From NCBI GenBank assembly GCA_023245415.1, contig JAHFKJ010000016.1, forward strand, positions 1 to 32,271: a DNA stretch of 32,271 nucleotides. Direction: 5' to 3'. The stretch is from Candidatus Gottesmanbacteria bacterium. Its GTDB lineage: Bacteria > Patescibacteriota > Microgenomatia > UBA10105. The notes beneath the pieces were generated by a model. The model had not been told where the DNA came from and searched no databases. It saw nothing but the letters and a program-made list of their open reading frames with translations. The translations under genes and the position numbers were made by a program. Numbering within the stretch: the first letter of the stretch is position 1; the number at the start of each line of letters is the position of its first letter. Below are positions 15,182-22,519 of the stretch, one piece after another.

Positions 15182-15246
15182 CCCCAGTACAACACTTGCC
15201 ATTCGCGAGGTTTACATCCTCGCCTCATGGTGGCGCGTGTACGGGG
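15182..15246. repeat. palindromic repeat bordering lepA, left copy
   Basis: Begins CCCCAGTAC and ends GTACGGGG, with a central hairpin GCGAGGtttacatCCTCGC. The right copy (17416-17487) is the same kind of element in the opposite orientation, and a third core is at about 19834-19853. The structure resembles REP/MITE elements mobilised by IS200-like RAYT transposases; that link is inference. Confidence 0.7.
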
Positions 15247-15253
15247 CTGCGCT

Positions 15254-15259
15254 TATACT
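15254..15259 (+). promoter_or_regulatory. -10 box directly before intact lepA
   Basis: TATACT five bases before the lepA ATG, just outside the left palindrome. No good -35 is visible at the expected distance. If active, the intact gene has its own leaderless promoter. Confidence 0.4.
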
Positions 15260-15264
15260 GAAGT

Positions 15265-17406
15265 ATGAATCAAGTTAATATCAGAAACTTTTGTATAATT
15301 GCCCACATAGATCACGGCAAGTCCACGCTTGCGGATCGGTTGTTGGAAATGACTGGAACGATCCAAAAACGGGACATGCAGGAACAAATCCTCGATTCCA
15401 ATCCGATTGAGCGCGAACGGGGAATCACGATTAAATTAGCCCCCGTACGTATGGTTTATAGAATCAAGAAGCAGGAAGCAGGAAGCAAAGAGGGTACTAA
15501 TACTTCAGATTCCATAATTTATGATTCTCAACTCTTTATTCTAAATTTAATAGACACTCCGGGGCATGTAGATTTTAATTATGAAGTTTCCCGATCGCTG
15601 GCAGCTTGTGAAGGAGTTATTTTGGTCGTTGATGCGACTCAGGGAGTACAGGCCCAAACTCTAGCTAATCTGGCGCTTGCACGAAAACATAAATTAACGA
15701 TAATTCCCGTAATCAACAAAATTGATTTGCCAAATGCCCAAATTGATCTAGTTAGGAGAGAGTTGGAGCATTTAAATTTCCGTGCGGATGAAATTTTGGA
15801 AATTTCCGCTAAGACTGGCAAAAACGTTGACCAAGTGCTAAATGCAGTGATAGAACGCGTTCCCGATCCACATGGGATTCCCGATGCTCCGCTTCGGGCA
15901 CTTATTTTCTCTTCCCAATATGATGCACACAAAGGAGTGGTGGTATATGTGCGGGTGGTGGATGGAATAATTAGCGTTGAGCGTTTAGCGTCTAGCGTAC
16001 AGGAAAAGTTGAAATTTATGGCAACGAATACTGAAATTGTGCCGATTGAAGTCGGGTACTTCAATCCCGGCATGAAAACTTCAGATGGTCTAAAAACCGG
16101 TGAAGTCGGCTACATTGCTACAGGTCTCAAAGAAGTAGGTCTGGCGAATGTGGGAGATACGGTGACAGTTGTCAGTGATAAGTTGTCAGTTGTAAGTGGA
16201 ATAAAGCACAACTCACAACTCACAACTCATAACCTACTGCCATTACCCGGTTATCAAGAGCCTAAACCGATGGTTTTTTTGGGACTGTTTCCGATCAATA
16301 GTGATGAGTACGAAGATGTGCGTGAAGCGATGGGGAAATTACGCCTTTCAGACAGCGCTTTTACATATAAACCAATCTCTTCTTTGGCTCTTGGGAATGG
16401 ATTCCACTGTGGTTTTTTGGGTCTTTTACATGCGGAAATTGTTCAGGAACGGCTCAACCGGGAGTTTAGTTTGGCAATCCTTGCTACCGCGCCAACGGTG
16501 GAATATAGGATTAGAATTAAGAATCAGGAATTAAGAATTAGAAAAAAGGTCATCCTGAGTGAAACGAAGGATCTAGCGAAGCGAAACGACTCTTCGAGTC
16601 CAGATTATTCATCGATTAAACCGATTCAGAATGACAATTTAACAGTTGTCCAATCAGCTTCTGAATTTCCTGATCCCGCAATGATTGATCAATCTTTTGA
16701 GCCGGTGATGGAGGTGGCTATTTTTTCCCCAAAAAAGTATACGGGAAATGTAATGCAATTATGTCAAAATAAGCGTGCGGAGTTTATAGATATGAAATAT
16801 ATTAGTGATGTTTCTGTCGTGCTGAACTCGTTTCAGCATCTCAATGAGATCCCGAAATCCATTCGGCAGGCTCAGGATCCTGAGTTTACCGAAGGACAAG
16901 TTCGGGATGACGACCTTGATTCGACACTGGTTCAATTTACCTATATTATGCCTTTATCTGAAATGATTATTGACTTTTTTGACAATCTTAAAAGCGCCAG
17001 CGAAGGTTATGCTTCACTAGACTACCAGTTGTTTGATTATCAACCAGTTGAGCTCGTTAAGCTGGATATATTACTCAATCATGAAAAAGTGGATGCGTTT
17101 AGCCAACTGGTGGTAAAAGAGCGGGCTCATTATTTAGGAAAAATGATGGTTGATAAACTGAAAGATGTGTTGCCTCGACAACAGTTTGCGATACCCGTCC
17201 AGGCGGCAATTGGCGGGGAAATCATCGCTCGGGCAGATGTGAAGCCGTTTAGGAAAGATGTAACGCAAAAATTGTATGGAGGAGATAGGACGCGCAAAGA
17301 TAAGCTTCTGGAAGCACAGAAAAAAGGCAAGGCGCGTATGAAAAAAATAGGCCGTGTGGAAATACCATTAAGTACATTTATGGAAGTATTTAAAAATCAA
17401 TCTTGA
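15265..17406 (+). CDS. lepA: elongation factor 4 (LepA), expanded by in-frame repeat insertions
   Basis: Ribosome-associated GTPase that acts on stalled or misadjusted elongation complexes. The GTPase motifs are intact: G1 AHIDHGKST (13-21), RGIT for G2, DTPGH at 97-101, NKID at 151-154. EF-G-like domains and the LepA-specific C-terminal domain follow (QKLYGGDRTRKDKLLEAQKKGK). At 713 aa it is ~110 aa longer than the usual ~600. The extra residues match DNA repeats: ~68-84 (GAAGCAG units), ~236-247 (GCGT units), ~300-323 (AGTTGT/ACAACT inverted repeats), ~414-446 (AATTAAGAAT units then VILSETKDL) and ~518-550 (VVLNSFQHLNEIPKS... GQVRDDD). They sit between domains or in loops, so the enzyme is probably functional. 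The gene is nested between two fragments of another lepA. Confidence 0.96.
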   Translation: MNQVNIRNFCIIAHIDHGKSTLADRLLEMTGTIQKRDMQEQILDSNPIERERGITIKLAPVRMVYRIKKQEAGSKEGTNTSDSIIYDSQLFILNLIDTPGHVDFNYEVSRSLAACEGVILVVDATQGVQAQTLANLALARKHKLTIIPVINKIDLPNAQIDLVRRELEHLNFRADEILEISAKTGKNVDQVLNAVIERVPDPHGIPDAPLRALIFSSQYDAHKGVVVYVRVVDGIISVERLASSVQEKLKFMATNTEIVPIEVGYFNPGMKTSDGLKTGEVGYIATGLKEVGLANVGDTVTVVSDKLSVVSGIKHNSQLTTHNLLPLPGYQEPKPMVFLGLFPINSDEYEDVREAMGKLRLSDSAFTYKPISSLALGNGFHCGFLGLLHAEIVQERLNREFSLAILATAPTVEYRIRIKNQELRIRKKVILSETKDLAKRNDSSSPDYSSIKPIQNDNLTVVQSASEFPDPAMIDQSFEPVMEVAIFSPKKYTGNVMQLCQNKRAEFIDMKYISDVSVVLNSFQHLNEIPKSIRQAQDPEFTEGQVRDDDLDSTLVQFTYIMPLSEMIIDFFDNLKSASEGYASLDYQLFDYQPVELVKLDILLNHEKVDAFSQLVVKERAHYLGKMMVDKLKDVLPRQQFAIPVQAAIGGEIIARADVKPFRKDVTQKLYGGDRTRKDKLLEAQKKGKARMKKIGRVEIPLSTFMEVFKNQS
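16549..16600. repeat. dispersed repeat inserted in lepA (GTCATCCTGAGTGAAACGAAGGATCT type)
   Basis: GTCATCCTGAGTGAAACGAAG and the following ~30 bases match a repeat family widespread in CPR and other genomes. Here it is translated as VILSETKDLAKRNDSSS without breaking the lepA frame. Confidence 0.75.
16816..16912. repeat. second dispersed repeat inserted in lepA (GTCGTGCTGAACTCGTTTCAG type)
   Basis: GTCGTGCTGAACTCGTTTCA ... CAGGATCCTG ... GTTCGGGATGACG is a ~97-bp repeat with inverted parts, translated in frame as LNSFQHLNEIPKSIRQAQD and onward. It lies in the C-terminal half, before FTYIMPLSEMI. Confidence 0.75.
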
Positions 17407-17415
17407 CTCGCGCCG

Positions 17416-17487
17416 CAGTCCCGTACTGCCGCTCTTCGTGGGTGCGAGGCTGTAAGCCTCCAACACGAAGTAAGGCTAGTACTGGGG
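17416..17487. repeat. palindromic repeat bordering lepA, right copy
   Basis: Reads inward from GTACTGGGG at its right end, the exact inverse of the CCCCAGTAC that starts the left copy. Central hairpin GCGAGGCTGTAAGCCTC and outer CTTCGTG/CACGAAG pairing. It starts ten bases after the lepA stop and ends where the 3' lepA fragment begins. Confidence 0.7.
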
Positions 17488-17488
17488 T

Positions 17489-17563
17489 AAAAAGAAAATG
17501 AAGATGGTAGGAAGAGTTGAAATTCCTCAGGAAGCGTTCCTCAAAGTATTTAAGCAAAGTTGA
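17489..17563 (+). pseudogene. 3' fragment of a second lepA (~24 codons)
   Basis: An open frame entering from the repeat encodes KKKMKMVGRVEIPQEAFLKV and ends FKQS-stop. The intact gene ends MKKIGRVEIPLSTFMEVFKNQS. The fragment's IPQEAF is the canonical LepA ending, so the broken allele is the more typical one. With the 5' fragment at 15115 it accounts for both ends of a gene whose middle has been replaced. Confidence 0.85.
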
Positions 17564-17646
17564 ATGTCAGCCAAAGGCTGATGGGCCTTTGGCCCAAATC
17601 ATTTCGGGACGAATTTAAACACCTCTCGACGCATTTTTAATCGTAC
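17564..17646. other. hairpin-rich spacer (CAGCCAAAGGCTG, GGGCCTTTGGCCC)
   Basis: Two adjacent perfect palindromes at about 17568-17594 close the lepA region before the convergent gene at 17647. The first also occurs inside argS (4791-4803). Possible terminators, but without a clear T-tract. Confidence 0.5.
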
Positions 17647-18663
17647 TTAAACTGGAGTAGTAATGTCGTTAAATATTATTCTTTTATCTTTTGGATATTC
17701 AGTAAAAGGCGATATTTGTTTTTTTATACTCATCGCTAATCGTTTTTGGTCGAGCGCAGCTTTAGAACTTTCATACCTAATTGTATCGCTAATACACAGA
17801 AGATTTGCCGGACCAAATATCTGTTGTCCAGTTAAATCTGGGCGATTGTAAATTTGTTCATCTTGTTCTGCCCAGACTAAACGATAATTGGGATCGATAA
17901 CTCCGGCTATTTGACCGCAATAATCATTTCCTGGGATATGAAGCCGATGTCTGATTTGATTGACTTTATGTCTTAATCCTGCCGGACCGGCTACCAGATT
18001 TATAGTATCAACTGAATCAGGGTGAATCCCGGCATTATTTAGACCGGCGATGATACTTGTGGGACTGGCTCCGCTGGCTTCAACAGCAAATACCAACAGA
18101 ATATGTTTTCCGGCAAATGTCTCATAACCTTCAGGCATTTCAACCTCAACATGTAAATCACGTCCCTGTTTAGCACGAAAGACTTTTATAGGTTCGTGAT
18201 GGGTATTTTTCAAATCTAATTGTGATACCAGGAAACGTCCGGCTTCTCCAACTGGAGCTAACACGGCGTCTTTTGCGTTTGGTTTATATTTTAAGTGTTT
18301 TCTCCATAAATCAGAAAATGCAAATCCTAATTTCTCTGCATAATTTCGACGATTATAGTAGCCTGCATAAGGATCAACCGTTAACGGATGATTGGCTAAC
18401 TCAGTTATTTCTCTTAAAAGCTGTAGATCTCCTCCGTACTCTGTAGTAAGTGCTCCTGCTGTTTCTTTGGGATGGTTTTGGCCAAATAACTTTGCCGCAT
18501 TGGGAAAAATTGCGGTTGTTAATTTTCCCTGATTATGTGTAGTTACCCGAACTAACTCTGCTCCAAGAGACCAGGTGGTGGTCACAGGTTCACCATAAGC
18601 AACAAAAGCTCGTCTGAAATTTGAAGGTGGTAGTGGTGTGCTTTTTGCTTCAATGACAGTCAT
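17647..18663 (-). CDS. divergent phosphoribosyltransferase-like protein (uracil PRTase-type fold)
   Basis: A 338-aa soluble protein. Residues ~140-260 parallel uracil phosphoribosyltransferase: LAPVGEAGRFLVSQLD in place of the ILRAGLG region, PIKVFRAKQGRDLHVEVEMPEG in place of the RDEETLEP...LP region, HILLVFAVEASGASPTSII where the PRPP loop DPMLATGGSAI lies, and INLVAGPAGLRHKV for the LVAAPEGI strand. The acidic residue and TGG of the classic PRPP loop are altered (VEASGAS), so the activity may have changed or been lost. The ~130-residue N-terminal and ~60-residue C-terminal regions are not recognised. A promoter followed by a terminator-like hairpin precedes it, so attenuation is possible. 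Function is inferred from fold-level resemblance only. Confidence 0.5.
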   Translation of the reverse strand: MTVIEAKSTPLPPSNFRRAFVAYGEPVTTTWSLGAELVRVTTHNQGKLTTAIFPNAAKLFGQNHPKETAGALTTEYGGDLQLLREITELANHPLTVDPYAGYYNRRNYAEKLGFAFSDLWRKHLKYKPNAKDAVLAPVGEAGRFLVSQLDLKNTHHEPIKVFRAKQGRDLHVEVEMPEGYETFAGKHILLVFAVEASGASPTSIIAGLNNAGIHPDSVDTINLVAGPAGLRHKVNQIRHRLHIPGNDYCGQIAGVIDPNYRLVWAEQDEQIYNRPDLTGQQIFGPANLLCISDTIRYESSKAALDQKRLAMSIKKQISPFTEYPKDKRIIFNDITTPV

Positions 18664-18686
18664 ATATTTTACAGTCTCCCAACCAC

Positions 18687-18718
18687 AAAAAAAGAGTCTT
18701 TTTGGCGAAAAGCTCTTT
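18687..18718 (-). terminator. terminator-like hairpin upstream of the PRTase-like gene
   Basis: On the minus strand, AAAGAG-CTTTT, a short loop, AAAAG-A-CTCTTT and a run of seven T form a textbook intrinsic terminator with one bulge. It either ends the membrane-protease transcript (stop at 18811) or acts as an attenuator, because TTTGCA-17-TATAAT (18763-18735) lies between that stop and the hairpin. Confidence 0.65.
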
Positions 18719-18810
18719 TAATAATAGTTAATTAATTATACCATTTTGAGGCTAATTTGCAAACAGGTAACCGATCATTTTTTACACTTGTCCTGACAGC
18801 TTAAATAAAA

Positions 18811-19521
18811 TCAAAGCTTAGCTTTGAAGAGAAAAAGGAGAAAGTGTAGAACTAATGCGTTGACTGTGAGAATCACGAGATTAATCCCAATCACGATTCC
18901 CAAAGTATAACTGAGATTGAGTAGCAGGATGTTTGCAATTTGTAAGAGCTGGCCGGTGAGAGCGATGCGCAGGCCAAAATAGTAGCTTAAGAAGCCGAGA
19001 ATTGCCAAGATGAGGAAAATACCGAGCGAACCTTCCAGATCTTTTTTTGAGGAGAACATACTATTGGATATGGCAAAAAGAAAATAGCCAATCAATAGGG
19101 TTAAACCAGCTCTTTGGATGAGGATAGTTGTCTGAGAAATGAATGTCTGCCACACATACAGCAAACTTATTGTCATGATAAGTCCTACTAAAAATGGTGC
19201 AATCCCTACCAAAAAGCGTCGGATCTGATCAGTGTTACCAATTTTAAGTGAACCCATTTTGACTTCCTGGGTGTTTTTGTCTGCTGATTCAACAAGGGGA
19301 ATGAAGCTTATTTCTCCGGTGGGAACTCGCAGAATTTCCGCGATCATCAGATGTGCCAGTTCATGAATGATGGTGCCGGGTAGATAGATGATCGTTAAGA
19401 TCGATATCGCGATACTTCTTACACGTACGATTCGAAGTAGCAAATTATAGAGAATTGAAGTTAGGTGAGATGACAGGAAATATAGGATGAGAAGTTCAGC
19501 GATGATGGTTAAAATAAGCAT
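18811..19521 (-). CDS. M50-like integral membrane metallopeptidase
   Basis: Polytopic membrane protein (236 aa) with HExxH inside a hydrophobic helix, GTIIHELAHLMIAEI (H53, E54, H57), as in site-2 proteases and related M50 peptidases that cut within membranes. About six hydrophobic segments are visible. A second conserved-looking region, GIAPFLVGLIMT, lies where M50 proteins have part of their active-site scaffold, but a clear NPDG/LDG aspartate motif is not seen, so membership is probable and not certain. The last residues, KAKL-stop, are encoded by one arm of the AAAGCTAAGCTTT repeat, suggesting the C-terminus was rewritten by a repeat insertion. No SD is visible. Confidence 0.7.
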   Translation of the reverse strand: MLILTIIAELLILYFLSSHLTSILYNLLLRIVRVRSIAISILTIIYLPGTIIHELAHLMIAEILRVPTGEISFIPLVESADKNTQEVKMGSLKIGNTDQIRRFLVGIAPFLVGLIMTISLLYVWQTFISQTTILIQRAGLTLLIGYFLFAISNSMFSSKKDLEGSLGIFLILAILGFLSYYFGLRIALTGQLLQIANILLLNLSYTLGIVIGINLVILTVNALVLHFLLFLFKAKL

Positions 19522-19747
19522 AAGAAATTTAGAGAAAAAGTATTATGAAGTTTTGAATTAATGATAATAAGAAATAAAGATTTTGTTATAACTTTTTCTT
19601 TATTCCTTGACTACTTCATTTCTTAATCTCTTTTTTCTAATCTTATTATACCAGAGGGAAATATGGTAAAATTTACTTTTATTGCCGGGGTGATTCAGTT
19701 CCGCCTTCGGCGGATAAAGTCCGAGCAAGTCAAATATTTACATTATT
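19522..19747. other. intergenic region before tRNA-Thr
   Basis: AT-rich, with several TTATTATA-like boxes. It includes the hairpin CCGCCttCGGCGG (19701-19713). No gene seen. Confidence 0.4.
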
Positions 19748-19819
19748 GCCCGAGTGGCTCAGTGGTAGAGCGAGTACTTGGTAAGTACTAGGTCGGGGGT
19801 TCGATTCCCCCCTCGGGCT
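19748..19819 (+). tRNA. tRNA-Thr (anticodon GGT)
   Basis: Full 72-nt cloverleaf: acceptor GCCCGAG/CTCGGGC, D-stem GCTC/GAGC, anticodon stem AGTAC/GTACT with loop TTGGTAA (anticodon GGT, reading ACC and ACU), variable loop AGGTC, T-stem GGGGG/CCCCC with loop TTCGATT, discriminator T. CCA is not encoded. Confidence 0.95.
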
Positions 19820-19833
19820 CAAATCGCAAGCGC

Positions 19834-19854
19834 AGGCGTGGATGTAAACCACGC
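19834..19854. repeat. third copy of the lepA-bordering palindrome core
   Basis: GCGTGGATGTAAACCACGC, a perfect stem with the same core (TGTAAAC) as the hairpins on both sides of lepA. It lies just after tRNA-Thr and lacks the GTACGGGG ends. Confidence 0.6.
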
Positions 19855-19952
19855 GAGCAAGTAAGATTGATTTGGGGATCCCTTTCCCGGCTCAAGCAGA
19901 CTGAAATATTTAGACAAATGAATTTATTCTTCAACTGGGTTACAATGGAATT

Positions 19953-22190
19953 ATGCCCGAACTAGTTCACCTGCAAATCCGTAATCCCAAAGATGACGAA
20001 ACGCCCATTGAAGCGGCGACGCAGATATTTTCCTCAATTCTGCCGAGTTTTTTACCCTGGTGGAAGCGCTTTTATATCCGGCCAAAGATTTATTCATTTG
20101 AACTGTATTTATTTGCCCAAACCGTTTATTTTTACGTCACAGTCCCAACACCAGCCGAGACATTCATGACTTCTTTGGTGACGTCTTCTTTTCCCAATAG
20201 CGTGGTCGTCAAAACTGCCGATCCACTCGAGCAAATTTTAAAAACATCCTACACTTCAGTTGGGCAAGTTGTGTCGTCTCTGTATTATCTACCCACCAAA
20301 ACGTATCAGGATTTTCGCGACATCGATCCGATGTCGAGTGTTTTGGGTTTTTTATCGAAACGCTTACCCAATGAAGTCGCCGCTATTCAAATTTTAGTCA
20401 CTCCGGCGTGTTTTCCCTGGGCTGATAAAACAGTCGCCTTTGCCAAGCAGCTGATTCATGATGAGACTGCGGTAAAATATGTCCAGAATCCGCAAAAATT
20501 ACTGATGATGAAAAAAGCTTCCTTTCAAGGTGGTAAAGCCCTGATACGACTCTTGACGGGCGCCAGTCAAGCCGATCTATCGTATCCATTGCTCGTGCAA
20601 CTGGCTGGTACGTTTGGGTCTTTTTCACTGGGTGAAGGCAGTCAATATGGATTTAAACGGCGGATGTTTGCGCCAAATCGTTTGATTAACCGGGTTAAAA
20701 AACGCAGTACATATTATTTTGAAAATAGATTTCAAGTCCTCAATGCCCAGGAACTGGCTACCATTTGGCATCCGCCGGGGTTTTTGCTCGGAGGCATTAA
20801 AAATATTGCCTGGGGAAAAACACTGTCAGGGGAGCCGCCGGAAAATATTCCCATTGCTAAATCAGCTTCAGAAGAAGAAAAGAAAGACACCAATTATTTT
20901 GCGACGACCGAATATAAAAGTGAAGAACAAATTTTTGGCATCCGCACCTCAGACCGGCGCAAACATGTCTATATTATGGGCAAAACGGGTGCGGGTAAAT
21001 CGACGCTCATTGCAAATATGGCGATTGACGATATTCGCAAAGGCAGAGGAGTGGGGATTGTCGATCCGCATGGAGACTTGTCGGAAATCATTTTAGATTA
21101 TATTCCCAACCGGCGTGTCAATGATGTGGTTTATCTCGAACCATTTGACACCGAAAGGCCATTTCATTTGAATGTTTTGGAAAATAAAAATCGCCTGCAC
21201 AAAGATCTTATAGCTTCAGGAATTGTGTCGATATTTTACAAACTGTATGCACAGAGCTGGGGACCCCGACTTGAGTACATTTTGCGCAACGTGATTATGA
21301 CCCTTTTGGAGATTCCCAATGCGACGCTTGTCGATGCCCTCTCACTTTTAGGCGACAGGAATTATCGCGCGAAACATATCCCTGGACTTCAAGATCAGGT
21401 CATCAAAGATTTCTGGCTGAGAGAATTTGATAAAATGCCCGATAAATTACGCGCCGAAGCCATCTCGCCAATTCAAAATAAAGTCGGCCAGTTTGTCTCT
21501 TCGCAAATGATCAGAAACGTCATCGGCAGTCCCAAATCTACTATTGATCTGGATGAGATCATGAATGAGGGCAAAATTTTGATCTTAAATTTATCCCAAG
21601 GCAAATTGGGCGAGGACAATGCCTCACTTTTGGGCGCGATGATCATCACACGCATTCAACTGGCAGCCATGTCGCGAGCGTATGCGAAGGAAGAAGATCG
21701 CAAAGATTTTTTCCTGTATGTTGATGAATTCCAAAACTTTGCCACGGGCTCATTCGTCAAAATCCTGTCAGAAGCGCGTAAATATCGACTATCTCTAACT
21801 ATGGCAAATCAGTACATTGAACAGTTAGAACTGGATATTCAGCGCGCTATATTTGGCAATATTGCTACTCTGATGACTTTTGTCGTGGGCGCCCGCGATG
21901 CTTACATTCTGTCCAAAGAATACGGCGAAATTTATTCAGAAAATGATCTGGTGGCTCTGGGTAAATATGAAATTGTGCTGAAGTTGTGTATTGATGGGCT
22001 ATCTTCGGCGCCATTCCCAGCCAAGACTCTGCCCTTACCAGCGGTTAAAAATGACAACCGGGCCAAAATTGTGAAGCTATCAAAAGAAAAATGGGGCAGA
22101 AAAGTCGTGGCTAAGCCCGTGAAAACCCTGAAAGTTGAAACAAAAGAAGAACCTCAGGCAGCTACTGAAAATACCAATCCTTTGCACTGA
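19953..22190 (+). CDS. TraG/VirB4-like type IV secretion or conjugation ATPase
   Basis: P-loop ATPase of the VirD4/TraG/VirB4 group (745 aa) that powers DNA or protein transfer or pilus work at the membrane. Walker A MGKTGAGKST is at ~343-351, GIVDPHGDLSEIILD follows, Walker B FFLYVDEFQNF has its acidic pair at 591-592, and a helicase-like motif (SEARKYRLSLTMANQYIEQL) comes next. The ~330-residue N-terminal region is of a type often paired with this ATPase in CPR genomes and has no predicted transmembrane helix strong enough to call. The C-terminus is Lys/Glu-rich. No relaxase or other Tra genes are in the window, so conjugation proper is unproven. Its stop overlaps the convergent gene at 22162 by 29 bases. 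Confidence 0.85.
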   Translation: MPELVHLQIRNPKDDETPIEAATQIFSSILPSFLPWWKRFYIRPKIYSFELYLFAQTVYFYVTVPTPAETFMTSLVTSSFPNSVVVKTADPLEQILKTSYTSVGQVVSSLYYLPTKTYQDFRDIDPMSSVLGFLSKRLPNEVAAIQILVTPACFPWADKTVAFAKQLIHDETAVKYVQNPQKLLMMKKASFQGGKALIRLLTGASQADLSYPLLVQLAGTFGSFSLGEGSQYGFKRRMFAPNRLINRVKKRSTYYFENRFQVLNAQELATIWHPPGFLLGGIKNIAWGKTLSGEPPENIPIAKSASEEEKKDTNYFATTEYKSEEQIFGIRTSDRRKHVYIMGKTGAGKSTLIANMAIDDIRKGRGVGIVDPHGDLSEIILDYIPNRRVNDVVYLEPFDTERPFHLNVLENKNRLHKDLIASGIVSIFYKLYAQSWGPRLEYILRNVIMTLLEIPNATLVDALSLLGDRNYRAKHIPGLQDQVIKDFWLREFDKMPDKLRAEAISPIQNKVGQFVSSQMIRNVIGSPKSTIDLDEIMNEGKILILNLSQGKLGEDNASLLGAMIITRIQLAAMSRAYAKEEDRKDFFLYVDEFQNFATGSFVKILSEARKYRLSLTMANQYIEQLELDIQRAIFGNIATLMTFVVGARDAYILSKEYGEIYSENDLVALGKYEIVLKLCIDGLSSAPFPAKTLPLPAVKNDNRAKIVKLSKEKWGRKVVAKPVKTLKVETKEEPQAATENTNPLH

Positions 22191-22497
22191 CTTCTTTTGG
22201 TAAATTTCTCTCACACTCGTCTAATACTTCTAACATGAGATCATTCAGTTCTTTGAGTGCTGCGCTGTTTTGGAGTGTATTTTGAATTAGACTTACAAAA
22301 GATTCAGGAGAGATTTTATCTGGTCGCTGGCTTAAGAACTTAAGTTGTGCACTGGGAAGGTATTTAATTAGTACCGGATCAACTGCAGCTTGTAATGCTT
22401 GCTGTAAAGTTAGATAAATCTCTTGTTTGAATTCACGAGATATCGCAGATTTTTCAATTCGCAGGGTTATTTGTTCTAAACGTTTTTCGACCGTCAC
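22162..22497 (-). CDS. small helical protein, unknown function
   Basis: Unrecognised 111-aa soluble, mostly alpha-helical protein (KRLEQITLRIEKSAISREFK ... LKELNDLMLEVLDECER). The GTG start is supported by TATAAT on the minus strand (22504-22509), six bases upstream, so the mRNA is leaderless. The 3' end overlaps that of the ATPase gene by 29 bases on opposite strands, which could produce antisense effects. No family or partner recognised. Confidence 0.6.
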   Translation of the reverse strand: MTVEKRLEQITLRIEKSAISREFKQEIYLTLQQALQAAVDPVLIKYLPSAQLKFLSQRPDKISPESFVSLIQNTLQNSAALKELNDLMLEVLDECERNLPKEVSAKDWYFQ

Positions 22498-22519
22498 AAG
22501 CTTATTATACTATGAGTGA

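Larger units (their letters stand above)
15115..15261 (+). pseudogene. 5' fragment of a second lepA (22-23 codons), continuing into repeat sequence
   Basis: Too short for the ORF track. It encodes MNQNHIRNFCIIAHIDHGKSTLA, the LepA N-terminus including the P-loop, then runs into unrelated sequence of a palindromic repeat and stops at 15259-15261. The intact gene at 15265 begins with almost the same residues (MNQVNIRNFCIIAHIDHGKS). Most base differences between them are synonymous (CATATAGATCATGG versus CACATAGATCACGG), so this is an old or imported second allele and not a recent duplication error. The matching 3' end lies after the intact gene. Confidence 0.85.

Noticed and set aside
14970-15246. 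CRISPR array near lepA
   Set aside because: The repeats here are palindromes and a duplicated gene end, not regularly spaced direct repeats with unique spacers. No cas-like genes in the window.
19678-19697. Possible fossil of a tRNA 5' end (ATTGCCGGGGTGATTCAGT) upstream of tRNA-Thr
   Set aside because: Matches the real tRNA start at about 15 of 19 bases but has no cloverleaf; too short to support.
20719-21096. 125-aa plus-strand ORF inside the ATPase gene
   Set aside because: Shadow frame of the clear Walker-motif protein.
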